Made by a program: the position numbers and the translations under genes. This document shows positions 18,016 to 27,367 of a DNA stretch of 64,000 nucleotides, one piece after another. Numbering within the stretch: the stretch's first letter is position 1; each line of letters starts with the position of its first letter. The DNA lies in contig NZ_CP102512.1 of NCBI RefSeq assembly GCF_024612015.1, positions 1,240,001 through 1,304,000 of the forward strand, written 5' to 3'. The notes beneath the pieces are model-generated. The model made no database searches and was not told where the DNA came from. It saw only the letters and a program-made list of their open reading frames with translations. The stretch is from Streptomyces sp. CA-210063 (GTDB taxonomy: Bacteria > Actinomycetota > Actinomycetes > Streptomycetales > Streptomycetaceae).

Positions 18016-19511
18016 GCGGTGCCGACAACGTCGTATGGCTGGGCACACCGGCCTTTCCCAAGGCGGCGCGCACGGCGCTCGCCGATACCCGGATGCGGGC
18101 GAACCTGCGCAGGGCGACTGGCACCATCCGCGACAAGCGGCTGGCCGTCGCCGCCGAACTGGAGGACTGGGAGGATCTGCGGGAGAAGGCCGCCACGATC
18201 AAACGCCACACCCTGCGCCACCTCGACCACCATCTCCTGCGGCTGGAAACAACGGTGACCGCCGCCGGCGGCACCGTGCACTGGGCGGCGGACGCCGCCG
18301 AGGCCAACCGCATCGTCACGTATCTGGTGAAGGCCACCGGCGAGAGCGAGGTCGTCAAGGTCAAGTCGATGGCGACCCAGGAGATCGGCCTCAACGAGGC
18401 GCTCGCCGAAGCCGGCATCCGCGCCTACGAGACCGATCTCGCCGAACTCATCGTGCAGTTGGGCGGCGACCGCCCCTCACACATCCTCGTACCGGCCATC
18501 CACCGGGGCCGCTCCGAGATCCGGGAGATCTTCCGCAGAGAGATGGGCGAGTGGGGCAGAGCGGCCCCCGAGGGACTCACCGACGACCCGCGCGACCTGG
18601 CCGAAGCGGCCCGGCTCCATCTGCGGGAGAAGTTCCTCCGTGCCAAGGTCGCCGTCTCCGGCGCCAACTTCGCGGCCGCCGACACCGGCACGATCGCGGT
18701 CGTGGAGTCGGAGGGTAACGGACGCATGTGCCTGACCCTGCCAGAGACGCTGATCACGGTCATGGGCATCGAGAAGGTCCTGCCGTCCTTCGCCGACCTG
18801 GACGTCTTCCTCCAGCTTCTGCCCCGCTCCTCCACCGGCGAGCGCATGAACCCGTACACCTCTCTGTGGACCGGTGTCACCGAGGTCGACGGTCCCCAGG
18901 ACTTCCACCTCGTGCTCCTCGACAACGGCCGTACCGCGACCCTGGCCGACGAGGTGGGCCGCCAGGCGCTGAACTGCATCCGCTGCTCGGCCTGCCTGAA
19001 CGTCTGCCCGGTGTACGAGCGCACCGGCGGCCACGCCTACGGCTCCGTCTCCCCCGGGCCGATCGGCGCCATCCTCACCCCACAGCTCGTCGGCATCGAG
19101 AACGCCGCCTCGCTGCCCTTCGCCTCGACCCTGTGCGGCGCCTGCTACGACGCCTGCCCCGTGAAGATCAACATCCCCGAAGTGCTGGTCCATCTCCGCG
19201 CCGAGGCCGTGGAAGCCAAGCGCCGCGACCGGCTGCTGCCCACCACCGAGGCGCTGGCTATGAAGGCCGCCGGCGCGGTCCTGTCGTCCCCGCGGAGGCT
19301 GGCGGCGGCCCAGCGGCTCGCCGCCCTCGGGGCCCGCGTGGTGGCCCGCGACGGCCGGATCGGCTTCCTGCCGGGTCCGTTCGCCCGCTGGTCCGCCACC
19401 CGGGACACGCCCGCGCCGGCCCAGGAATCACTGCGCGCCTGGTGGCGCCGGACGAAGACGACGACCCGAGACGAAGGCCGTAGGACAGCGGAAGGGAAGG
19501 GACCACGATGA
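18012..19511 (+). CDS. lutB: L-lactate oxidation iron-sulfur protein LutB
   Basis: 499 residues from GTG 18012. The N-terminal LUD domain (DTGTIAVVESEGNGRMC) is followed by two 4Fe-4S clusters (CIRCSACLNVCP and CGACYDACP) and a DUF3390-like C-terminal tail. This is the standard LutB layout and length. It overlaps lutA and lutC by 4 nt each, so the three subunits are made together. Confidence 0.94.
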   Translation: MSGADNVVWLGTPAFPKAARTALADTRMRANLRRATGTIRDKRLAVAAELEDWEDLREKAATIKRHTLRHLDHHLLRLETTVTAAGGTVHWAADAAEANRIVTYLVKATGESEVVKVKSMATQEIGLNEALAEAGIRAYETDLAELIVQLGGDRPSHILVPAIHRGRSEIREIFRREMGEWGRAAPEGLTDDPRDLAEAARLHLREKFLRAKVAVSGANFAAADTGTIAVVESEGNGRMCLTLPETLITVMGIEKVLPSFADLDVFLQLLPRSSTGERMNPYTSLWTGVTEVDGPQDFHLVLLDNGRTATLADEVGRQALNCIRCSACLNVCPVYERTGGHAYGSVSPGPIGAILTPQLVGIENAASLPFASTLCGACYDACPVKINIPEVLVHLRAEAVEAKRRDRLLPTTEALAMKAAGAVLSSPRRLAAAQRLAALGARVVARDGRIGFLPGPFARWSATRDTPAPAQESLRAWWRRTKTTTRDEGRRTAEGKGPR

Positions 19512-20143
19512 GCGACCGCGAGACAGTCCTCAGCGCAGTCAGGACAGCTCTGGGAGATGTCCCGGGCTCCGAGAGCCCCGACAACATACCGGTCCCGCAC
19601 GGTCATCGCACCGACCATGCGGAGCCGGACATCGTTGCGCTGTTCACCGAGCGCGCCGCCGAGTACCGCGCCACGGTGGTCCGTGTGCCGCCGGCCGGTG
19701 CCGCGGCCGCCGCCGAGCGCGCGCTGGCACGCACCGGAGCGCGGTCGGTGATCCTGCCGCCGGGTCTCCCCGAGGACCTCGTCCCCGACGGGCCCTGGTC
19801 ACGGCTGCAGGACATCCCACCGCTGACGGTGGAGCAACTCGACGCGGCGGACGCCGTGATCACCACCGTTGCCACCGCCATCGCCGTCACCGGCACCGTG
19901 ACCCTCGACCACGGCCCCGGCCAGGGGCGCAGGGCCCTGACCCTGCTGCCGGACCAGCACATCTGCGTGGTCCGGGCGAGCCAGATAGCCCCCGACGTGC
20001 CCGAGGCGCTGAGCCTCCTGGACCCGTACCGGCCGCTGACGCTCATCTCCGGCCCCTCGGCCACCAGCGACATCGAACTGGACCGTGTGGAAGGCGTGCA
20101 CGGGCCGCGCGTCCTGGACATCGTCGTGATCGAGGGCGCGTAG
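19508..20143 (+). CDS. lutC: L-lactate utilisation protein LutC
   Basis: 211 residues; ATGA overlap with lutB. LUD-domain features are AADAVITTVATAIAVTGTVT, LPDQHICVVRASQI and the C-terminal GPSATSDIELDRVEGVHGPR. It is the last gene of the operon and is followed within 30 bp by a strong hairpin terminator. Confidence 0.92.
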   Translation: MSDRETVLSAVRTALGDVPGSESPDNIPVPHGHRTDHAEPDIVALFTERAAEYRATVVRVPPAGAAAAAERALARTGARSVILPPGLPEDLVPDGPWSRLQDIPPLTVEQLDAADAVITTVATAIAVTGTVTLDHGPGQGRRALTLLPDQHICVVRASQIAPDVPEALSLLDPYRPLTLISGPSATSDIELDRVEGVHGPRVLDIVVIEGA

Positions 20144-20167
20144 CGGCCCGTCGGCGGACAGATCGAC

Positions 20168-20202
20168 GCCCGGCGGGTGGCAGGGGATGCCACCCGCCGG
20201 GC
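20168..20202 (+). terminator. Terminator after lutC
   Basis: Perfect 15-bp GC-rich stem (GCCCGGCGGGTGGCA with its complement) around a GGGGA loop, 25 bp after the lutC stop. There is no U-tract, as is usual in high-GC actinomycetes. Confidence 0.75.
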
Positions 20203-20314
20203 TCGGCGTCTTTCCGGACGGTGCGCGGCGGGAACTGCGGGGCGGTGCCGGTCGTGCCGCGGGTTCGCCGCATGAGGCAAGTGCGTTGGCGGGTGAGCCG
20301 CCGGGGCGCCGAGT

Positions 20315-20340
20315 GCGGCGGCGCTGCTCAGCGCCGCCGC
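20315..20340 (-). terminator. Hairpin downstream of the GH29 gene
   Basis: 11-bp stem GCGGCGGCGCT/AGCGCCGCCGC with a 4-nt loop, ~107 bp past the GH29 stop on the minus strand. It may end the GH29 transcript and, with 20168-20202, separates the convergent operons. Confidence 0.5.
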
Positions 20341-20446
20341 TCGAGATGAACCACTCAGGTGTGATGTTGCGCCGTCGGCGCGGCCGGTCCGGACGGAACT
20401 CTCCATTCGGAACCGGTGGTTGTGCCGACGGACCGGCACCCGGCGG

Positions 20447-22243
20447 TCAGCCGATCTTGGTCATGCTCCACTGCTGAGGAGTGCCGCTGTTGGAGGTGTA
20501 CTGGATCACCGCGCTGCCCTCGGTGGTGACATTGCCGTTGTCCAGAGCCTTGCCGCTGCGGCGGTTGACGAGCTTGTACCGTCCGCCACCCAGCGAGGAG
20601 ATGGCCCACTGCTGCGGAGTTCCGGTGTTGGAGGTGTACTGGATGACCGCGCTGCCCTCGGTGGCGACGTTGCCGTTGTCCAGGGCCTTGCCGCTGCGGA
20701 CACACACCAGCTTGTAGTGGCCGTGCCCCGTGTAGGTGAGCCTCCACTGCTGGGGAGTGCCGCCGTTCTGGGTGTACTGGATGACCGAGCTGCCCTGCGT
20801 GGTGACGTTGCCGTTGTCCAATGCCTTGCCGCTGTTGGCGGACACCATCCGGTAGACACCCTCCGGCAGGACCGCGGGCATGCCGCTGACCTCGACGCAG
20901 ACCACCGAGACGTCGGCGTTGGGCGCGGTGGCCGGCACGGTGACGTTGATGGTGCCGCCGCTGACGGTGTAGGAGAGCGAGGTGGACGGGGCGTTCAGCA
21001 GGTAGACGCGGTTGATGGTGTTGTGGACCTCGGGGATCCGCAGGACGCCGTCCGTGGGCCAGTTGAAGACGTGGGCGAACAGCTTGCCGTCCTTCATGGT
21101 GACCTTGCCCCAGGACGGCTCGGCGGCGAAGGGGCTGCCCTTGGTGCCGTAGACGCTGTCGCTGTAGGTGTCCATCCAGGCGGCGAAGCCCTTGAGGACG
21201 TTCACGGTGCCCGAGGTGAGCGTGCCGTCGCCCTTGGGGCCGACGTTGAGCAGGTAGTTGCCGTCGCGGGAGACGACCGTGACGTACTCCCTCAGGAGAT
21301 CCCGGACGGACCGGTAGGAGCTTTCCTTCGACTGGTTGTAACCCCAGGCGCCGTTCATCGTGACGCAGGTTTCCCAGGGCCGGTCCATAGGTGCCGGGGG
21401 GACCTTCTCCTCCGGGCAGGCGAAGTCGCCGAGACCGAGGTCGCGCTTGACCCGCTCGTTCACGACGAGTCCGGGCTTGCGGCTGATCAGCCAGTTGTAC
21501 AGGTCCTGGCCGTCCGACTTGATCCACCAGTCGTTGAGCGTGGGGGTGGCCGGGTTGCCGCACCAGTCGCCGTCGAACCACAGCACGGCCGGGTCGTAGC
21601 GGTCCAGCAGCTCCTGCAACTGGGCCTTCATGTCGGTGATGTAGGCGGTGCGAGCGGCCTGCGAGGCCATCGTGGAGAAGACGGTGCTGTGGTTGGCGGT
21701 CTGGGAGGAGTGGTTCCAGTCCATGATCGAGTAGTACAGCCCGAACTTGACGCCCCGGCTCTCGCATTCCGTCTTCAACTGCGCGAGCAGGTCGGGCTGG
21801 TAGCCGCCGTAGTCGCGCAGGTTGTACTGCTTGGTGCCCGTGGTGTCGGTGAAGCTCGCCACGTCGGAGTCCCACATCGCGTAGCCCTCGTGGTGCTTGG
21901 CGGTGATCACCAGGTACTTCATGCCGGCGTTCTTGGCCAGCTCTGCGATGGTCGCGGCGTTGAAAGAGGTCGGGTTGAAGTGCGCGCTGACCTGGTTCTG
22001 GTAGTCGGCCTTGGCCCAGTTCTCGCTGTAGAACGCCCACTCGCCGTGGCCCAGGTAGGAGTAGGACCCGAAGTGGATGAACATCCCGAACCGGGCCTGG
22101 TACCACCAGTCCATCTTCGAGGGGACGGTGTACGCCTCGGCGGCGGAGGGCCACAGGGCCTGCGGCAGCCCGAAGGCCGCCACTCCTCCGGCAAGGGCGG
22201 CGGCCTTCATCAGAGAGCGTCTGCTGAGGGAGGCAGAGGACAC
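20447..22243 (-). CDS. Secreted GH29 alpha-L-fucosidase with C-terminal ricin-type (CBM13-like) lectin domain
   Basis: 598 residues. A Tat-type leader (SRRSLMKAAALAGG) ends near SAAEA. The GH29 catalytic domain follows: WWYQARFGMFIHFGSYS, LVITAKHHEGYAMWDS and LWFDGDW with the expected nucleophile Asp224. Residues ~460-598 form a beta-trefoil of three near-identical ~43-residue units, each with the SGKALDNGNV and GTPQQW motifs, a carbohydrate-binding module. It releases L-fucose outside the cell. Convergent to the fucose operon, with two regulon-type operators upstream. Confidence 0.94.
   Translation of the reverse strand: MSSASLSRRSLMKAAALAGGVAAFGLPQALWPSAAEAYTVPSKMDWWYQARFGMFIHFGSYSYLGHGEWAFYSENWAKADYQNQVSAHFNPTSFNAATIAELAKNAGMKYLVITAKHHEGYAMWDSDVASFTDTTGTKQYNLRDYGGYQPDLLAQLKTECESRGVKFGLYYSIMDWNHSSQTANHSTVFSTMASQAARTAYITDMKAQLQELLDRYDPAVLWFDGDWCGNPATPTLNDWWIKSDGQDLYNWLISRKPGLVVNERVKRDLGLGDFACPEEKVPPAPMDRPWETCVTMNGAWGYNQSKESSYRSVRDLLREYVTVVSRDGNYLLNVGPKGDGTLTSGTVNVLKGFAAWMDTYSDSVYGTKGSPFAAEPSWGKVTMKDGKLFAHVFNWPTDGVLRIPEVHNTINRVYLLNAPSTSLSYTVSGGTINVTVPATAPNADVSVVCVEVSGMPAVLPEGVYRMVSANSGKALDNGNVTTQGSSVIQYTQNGGTPQQWRLTYTGHGHYKLVCVRSGKALDNGNVATEGSAVIQYTSNTGTPQQWAISSLGGGRYKLVNRRSGKALDNGNVTTEGSAVIQYTSNSGTPQQWSMTKIG
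20468..20860 (-). repeat. Three DNA-level repeats encoding lectin units of the GH29 enzyme
   Basis: Three tandem units of ~128-135 bp, highly similar in DNA, each encoding one trefoil lobe. Such identity suggests recent duplication or gene conversion among lobes. Confidence 0.7.
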
Positions 22244-22329
22244 GGTGCGGCTCCATGTGTCAGGGGGAAGGGCAGGGCGTCAGGAGCGGAGCACCGGCAT
22301 GGCGGCCGTGTCCCGCGTTGCCCTCAAGA

Positions 22330-22344
22330 AGACATCGGATGGAT
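22330..22344. promoter_or_regulatory. Candidate fucose-regulon operator, site 5
   Basis: AGACATCGGATGGAT, ~87 bp upstream of the GH29 start, matches ATACATCSGATGTAT at the core ACATCGGATG. Confidence 0.6.
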
Positions 22345-22469
22345 TTATAGGAGCACGACGGGGGCTGCGTCTATAGGCAGGACGAGATTCGCCCAAAAAA
22401 GGGAAGTATGCAGGAGGTTCCTGGAAGTGCGTTGAGCACGATAGATCACTCAAGCGTCGAGCCAAATCC

Positions 22470-22484
22470 ATACATCGGATCTCT
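22470..22484. promoter_or_regulatory. Candidate fucose-regulon operator, site 6
   Basis: ATACATCGGATCTCT lies ~227 bp upstream of the GH29 gene. It is the reverse-complement form of site 1 with few differences. Confidence 0.6.
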
Positions 22485-22532
22485 TGAGGGCGACTCTTCC
22501 CCATCAGAGACCCAGTACCCGGGTTGAACGGT

Positions 22533-23326
22533 TCAGTCGAGCGGCGGAACCCGTTGAGCGTCCTCGGCGTGGGCCCCGTTCAGACGAGCCTGGAGCACCG
22601 TCCATAGAGCTCGGGGGTCCTCGGCCGCGAGATGGGCGGTGTCGAGGACCTCCAGGGCGGCGTGAGCGATGCCCGCCACGAGCTCCTGGGCGTGCGCGAC
22701 GGGCGTGGCCACCTCCGACGACGAGCGTGGGGATGGAGATACTCCTCAGGGCCCCGCGCACGTCGTACGTGGCCAGGGCGTCGCAGCACGCCGCGTACCC
22801 GACCGGGTCGGCATCGGCAAGGTTGCGGAGCAGTCAGCGGCCGAAGGGGGTGTCGGCGGTTGCCGGCGAGGCAAACCAGCGGCCCGGGCTGGTTCGGAGC
22901 AGGGGGGGCGGTTCCTTCGGACCTCACCAGGGCGGCGCGCTCATGCCAGGGCCCCGCAGTGCCGAAGTGCGCGGAGGAGCAGACCATGGCCAAGGACGCG
23001 ACGCGTTCGGGCCGGTGGACCGCCAGGTGCGCTCCGATGGCACCGCCCAGGGAGATGCCCGCGTAGTGGAACCGGTCCCAGCCGTGGTGGTCGGCGACGG
23101 TGAGTACCAGCGAGGCGAGGTCGTCGATCGTCGTGCTGCCAGGTCCGGGGTCGCGCAGGAGGCCGGTCTTGGAGCCGCCGTGTTCGGGCAGGTCGAAACG
23201 CAGTACCCGGAAACCGCGGGTCAGGAACGGCAGGCAAGGCTCCCAGAGCGCCTTGGAGGTGCCCAGGGACGGGCCGAGGATCAGCGGCGGCGCTTCGGGC
23301 GGGCCGATGACGTGGTGGTGCAGCAC
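22533..23326 (-). pseudogene. pcaD: 3-oxoadipate enol-lactonase (PcaD-like) pseudogene
   Basis: Alpha/beta-hydrolase sequence begins MLHHHVIGPPEAPPLILGPS and contains the nucleophile elbow YAGISLGGAIGAH. After ERAALVRSEGTAP the frame is lost; the rest of the domain continues piecewise in other frames (MRGALRSISIPTLVVGGGH, then VATPVAHAQELVAGIAHAAL) to TGA at 22533. At least two frameshifts are required. The intact enzyme hydrolyses the enol-lactone of the beta-ketoadipate pathway. The adjacent pcaI/pcaF scar shows this was a pca operon. Confidence 0.8.
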
Positions 23327-23344
23327 TGCGGCTCCCGGCAGGTC

Positions 23345-23735
23345 AGCGTTCGAGGACGAGCGCGTGGCTCTGAGCCACGCCGATGCAGAGAGTGGCGACC
23401 TTCGGCAGATGCACCTCGTCCGGATCGGTCTCGCCGGGTTCGAGGCTCGACCAGCTCCTCGACCTCGGCGATGGTCACTCTGCCCGCCATCGCAGCGAGC
23501 GGGTTGAGTTTCGGGACGACTTGTTTGGCAACAAATTGCCGTACCGGTCGCCTTTCACCGCCCTGACCAGCGCGAAGTCGGGGCGGATCCCGTGCTCCAG
23601 CACGTACTCCGTGCCCTCGAATTCACGCACTTCCTTCGTCAGCGAGGCCGGCGCGGGGATCCCGGCCCCGCCGGCCCGCAGCCGCTCGGCCGACGTGCCC
23701 ACATCGGCCACCGCTTGCGCAGCGGACTCCCTCAC
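23345..23735 (-). pseudogene. Scar joining a PcaI (CoA-transferase A) fragment to the last codons of PcaF (thiolase)
   Basis: From 23735 downward the reading gives [20 protein letters not shown] and [13 protein letters not shown], then [16 protein letters not shown], a 3-oxoadipate CoA-transferase subunit A, with frame breaks. This joins directly to VATLCIGVAQSHALVLER and a stop, the C-terminal end of a beta-ketoadipyl-CoA thiolase. The B subunit and most of the thiolase are missing, so a deletion of roughly pcaJ plus most of pcaF is inferred. It precedes the pcaD pseudogene in the same direction. Confidence 0.7.
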
Positions 23736-23796
23736 CCTTGTTCACGCCACGATCTCACCGGCGGCGAGGTCGGACGGATGCTGGGCGAGCGGCGTG

Positions 23797-25565
23797 ACCT
23801 CGATCTTCCCTCGGCGAGCGGGTGGCCATCCACTTCGAAGGCGAGCGAGGCGACACCCGCACCCTCACCTACGGCGAACTGCTCCGCGAGGTGTGCCGCG
23901 CCGCGAACGCGCTCACCTCGCTCGGGATCGCGGCGGGTGACCGGGTGGCCCTCTACCTCCCGATGGTCCCCGGGACCCTGATCGCCATGCTCGCCTGCGC
24001 CCGCATCGGCGCCATCCACTCGGTCGTCTTCGGCGGGTTCTCCGCAGACGCGGTGGCGGGCCGCGTCCAGGTCACCGAGGCGAAGCTGCTCATCACGGCC
24101 GACGGCTCCTACCGGCACGGCAAGCCCACGCCCCTCAAGCCCACCGCCGACCTGGCCCTCGAAACCTGCCCGAGCGTGCGGAACGTCCTGGTCGTGCGCC
24201 GCACGGGCGAGGAGGTACCCCTCACCCCTGGTCGGGACCTGTGGTGGCACGACGTGGTCCAGGCGCAGAGCACCGGCACATCCCGGATGCCTTCGACGCC
24301 CAGCACCCGCTGTTCATCATGTACACCTCCGGTACGACGGGTAAGCCGAAGGGCATCGTGCACGCCACCGGCGACTACCTCACCCAGGCCGCCTACACCC
24401 ATCACGCCGTCTTCGACCTCAAACCGGAGACCGACGTCTACTGGTGCACCGCACACGTGTATGAGGTGGGGCGACGACATCCCCGCCCGTTACGAGCTCT
24501 CCAGCCTCCGCCTGCTGGGCAGCGTCGGAGAGCCGATCAGCCCCGAGGCATGGATGTGGTACCGCGAGAAAATCGGCGGCGGGCGGTGCCCGATCGTGGA
24601 CACGCGGTGGCAGACCGAGACCGGCGCCATGATGATCGCGCCCCTCCCCGGGGTCACTGCGACCAAACCGAGGATCGCGGTGGGCGCGGTGTAGAGGATG
24701 GTGACGCCATACCTTTCCACGATCTCCCACCAGCGTCTGGTGTGTGTGGGGCGGGGGGCGGTGTGCCCTCGTAGATCACCTGGGTGGTGGCGTTCGCGAG
24801 TGGGCCGTAGACGATGTAGGAATGGCCGGTGCCCCAGCCGATGTCGGCGGTGCACCCCAAAACGGGATCGGCCATGACCTCGCTGCCCGGCATCAGCGCC
24901 GAAGTCGTGGACGACACCCGAAAGCCGGTGCCCGACGGCAGCGGCGGCTACCTCGTGCTCACCGAACCCTGGCCGTCCATGCCCCTCGCTCCATCTGGCG
25001 CGACGACGACCGCTACGTCGAGACCTACTGGTCACGCTTCAGCCGCTCAACGGTGCTGCCCTCCGGTGAGGAAACAGAAATTCCCCTGTACTTCGCAGGG
25101 GACGGCGCCAAGAAAGACGCCGACGGTCACATCTGGCTCCTCGGCCGCGTAGACGACGTCATGCTCGTCTCCGGGCACAATATCTCCACCACCGAGGTCG
25201 AGTCCGCGCTCGTCTCCCACCCGTCCGTCGCCGAGGCCGCCGTCGTCGGCGTCACCGACCCGCAGACCACCCAGGCCGTCATCGCCTTCGTCATCCTGCG
25301 CGACAGCGGCGACACCGGCACGGACGAAGAAGCGGTCATGGACGCACTCCGCGCCCACGTGGGCGCCACCCTGGGCCCCATCGCCAAACCGCGCCGGACC
25401 GTGGTCGTTCCCGAACTGCCCAAGACCCGCTCCGGGAAGATCACACGCCGGCTGCTCCGCGACATCGCCGAGAACCGCCGATCCGGCGACACCACCACAC
25501 TCGCCGACTCCTCCGTCATCGACCGCATCACACAACAGCAGTCCATCCCGCCCAGCCAGTTCTGA
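23797..25565 (+). pseudogene. Acetyl-CoA synthetase (Acs) pseudogene, truncated, frameshifted and rearranged
   Basis: The N-terminal ~100 residues are missing; recognisable sequence starts at ERVAIHFEGERGDTRTLTYG. A one-base loss near 24270 shifts frame before [14 protein letters not shown] (ATP motif). After DVYWCTA the sequence jumps to [18 protein letters not shown]; the intervening ~60 residues of the normal protein instead lie inverted at ~24668-24855. It resumes at [17 protein letters not shown], with another shift near 24985, and ends with HIWLLGRVDDVMLVSGHN and the catalytic-lysine motif RSGKITRRLLRDI. The intact enzyme makes acetyl-CoA from acetate. It cannot produce an active protein. 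Confidence 0.88.
24668..24855 (-). other. Transposed and inverted internal segment of the Acs pseudogene
   Basis: Read on the minus strand, this ~190-bp block gives [30 protein letters not shown] and [20 protein letters not shown], precisely the piece missing from the plus-strand frame near 24456. It has been moved ~200 bp downstream and turned round, with an additional frame break inside. Two nested inversions or an assembly fault could produce this. Confidence 0.8.
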
Positions 25566-25921
25566 ATCCCCGACGGGTGCGTGGCCCGTCCGCCCGCACC
25601 GCGAATCTGCGCCACCCCCGGCCCGGCCCTGTCAAACGTGTCGCCATCGCTCCGGCGCTGGACGTCCGGACACCCCGGGCCGGGCCCGGTACCTACTCGC
25701 CGGCTGCCCGAGGCGCCCACTTCGTCGCCTGCCGGCCCACGCTGGTCAGTTCCCGGTCGGCCGACCGACGGATCGTCCCGTCGCGTGTACGGCCGGGGCG
25801 GAACTGACACCAGCTGATTCGCCAGTTGGCCCTACTCTCCGAAGCGCGCCGCGTGCGGCAAGGCGAGACGAGGATGCGGGCTTGCCTTGCCACAACGGGT
25901 GGCCCAGACGTAGCTCTCAGG
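25566..25921. other. Non-coding stretch
   Basis: 356 bp between the Acs pseudogene end and the decarboxylase stop. I see no gene, convincing hairpin or repeat. Confidence 0.5.
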
Positions 25922-27367
25922 TCACGCACCGCTCTGGCGAGCGGCTTTGCGAAGCGAGTCCCACAGGGTGTCGATGTGGTCGGGCAGCGTCGTCGTCGCG
26001 CCGATGGCGACGCGAATCGCGAAGTGACCGTTGACCGATGTGTGCGTGAGGAAGGAATGCCCTTCGGCGTTGACCGCCTCCATTGCCGCCTTGGTGGCGG
26101 CGTCGTTGGGGCGGCCGTCCCGGTCGACGAGGTACAGGCATACGAGTGCCAGTGAGGGCGGGGCGGCCAGGGCGAAGCCCGGCTCGCTCTCGATCCTGCC
26201 GGCCAGGGAGTCTGCCATGGCGACGTGGCCGCGGATGCTTTCGCGCAGGCCTTCCAGTCCGGCGCCGTGCACCACCGACCAGATCTTCAACGCACGCATA
26301 CGACGGCCCAGCGGGACCTGCCAGTCGCGGTAGTCGATGACTTCGCCCGATTCCGTCGCGGCGTTACGGAGGTACTCGGGCGTGATGGACAGTGCTGTCG
26401 GCAGCGCTCGGGCATCCCTCACCCACATGAACGAGGCGTCGAAGGCGGTGTAGAACCACTTGTGTGCGTCGGTGCAGAACGAGTCGGCGAGGTCCGCGCC
26501 GTCCAGGAGCCAGCGGAACTCGGGACACAACGCCGCGACTCCCGCCCACGCGGCGTCGACGTGCACCCACGCCTCGTACTCACGCGCTGCCAGGGCGACG
26601 TCTCTGACGGGGTCGATGGCACCCGTGCCGGTTGTTCCCACGGTCGGACAGACCATGACCGGCCTCTTTCCGGCGGCTGCGTCCTTGGCCAGCATGTCTG
26701 CCAGGGCATCCGCCGACATGGACAGCGTGCCCTGCGTAAAAGGGACGATCCGCAATGCCCGCGCGCCGAGCCCGGCCACACGCACGGCCTTGGCCAGTGA
26801 CGAGTGGGTCTCGGCAGTGACGTACACGGTCTCGGTGCCGTCCACGCCGTGGTCGCGCCAGTCCGGGTTGCTGCGCTGCAGCGCGGCCAGCAGCGCAGCC
26901 AAGGATGCCGACGAGGCCGAATCCTGAAGGGAACCGCCTCCGCCCTCGGCGAAAGTGAACTCGCGACCAAGGCCCAGCGCGTCCGCCAGGCCGTCGAGCA
27001 GGACCTGCTCGATCTCCGTCCCGGCCGGCGATGTTGACCAGAGCATTCCCTGCGCTCCGATCCCGCCCGATGCGATGTCACCGAGGAGCGACAGTAGTGA
27101 CGCGTTCGCTGGGAAGTAGCCGAAGAATCCTGGGTGCTGCCAGTGGAGCGACGAGGGAACGACCACGTCGTTGAGCAGGGCGACGAGATCATCGCCCAGC
27201 GCCTCGGACGGTTGCTCAGGCAGTTCACGAGGAAGCTGAGCCTTCACGGAGCCCGGTGAGACCTTCGGCTGCACGTGCAGGGAGGGGAGCGAGGCTCGGT
27301 ATTGGGCGACCCAGTCGACCAACTGGTGGCCCTGGCGGCGGAATTCATCTGGCGCGAGATCAGGCAC
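25922..27367 (-). CDS. PLP-dependent aromatic-L-amino-acid decarboxylase family protein
   Basis: 481 residues from GTG 27367 with AGGA 6-8 nt upstream. Group II decarboxylase features: HPGFFGYFPANASLLSLLGD, the PLP-binding lysine in TDAHKWFYTAFDASFMWV, HVDAAWAGVAALCPEF, and DYRDWQVPLGRRMRALKIW. The length and motif set match aromatic decarboxylases (tyrosine, DOPA, tryptophan or phenylalanine). Product would be an arylethylamine, such as tyramine, which could feed the amine/homoprotocatechuate genes at 30-44 kb; that link is inference. A palindromic operator lies ~148 bp upstream. Confidence 0.9.
   Translation of the reverse strand: MPDLAPDEFRRQGHQLVDWVAQYRASLPSLHVQPKVSPGSVKAQLPRELPEQPSEALGDDLVALLNDVVVPSSLHWQHPGFFGYFPANASLLSLLGDIASGGIGAQGMLWSTSPAGTEIEQVLLDGLADALGLGREFTFAEGGGGSLQDSASSASLAALLAALQRSNPDWRDHGVDGTETVYVTAETHSSLAKAVRVAGLGARALRIVPFTQGTLSMSADALADMLAKDAAAGKRPVMVCPTVGTTGTGAIDPVRDVALAAREYEAWVHVDAAWAGVAALCPEFRWLLDGADLADSFCTDAHKWFYTAFDASFMWVRDARALPTALSITPEYLRNAATESGEVIDYRDWQVPLGRRMRALKIWSVVHGAGLEGLRESIRGHVAMADSLAGRIESEPGFALAAPPSLALVCLYLVDRDGRPNDAATKAAMEAVNAEGHSFLTHTSVNGHFAIRVAIGATTTLPDHIDTLWDSLRKAARQSGA

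Noticed and set aside
20468..20860. Possible CRISPR or tandem regulatory repeat
   Set aside because: Units are adjacent without spacers and encode the lectin lobes in frame.
20420..22435. Plus-strand open frame opposite the GH29 gene
   Set aside because: GH29 motifs and nucleophile are on the minus strand; the plus frame is low-complexity.
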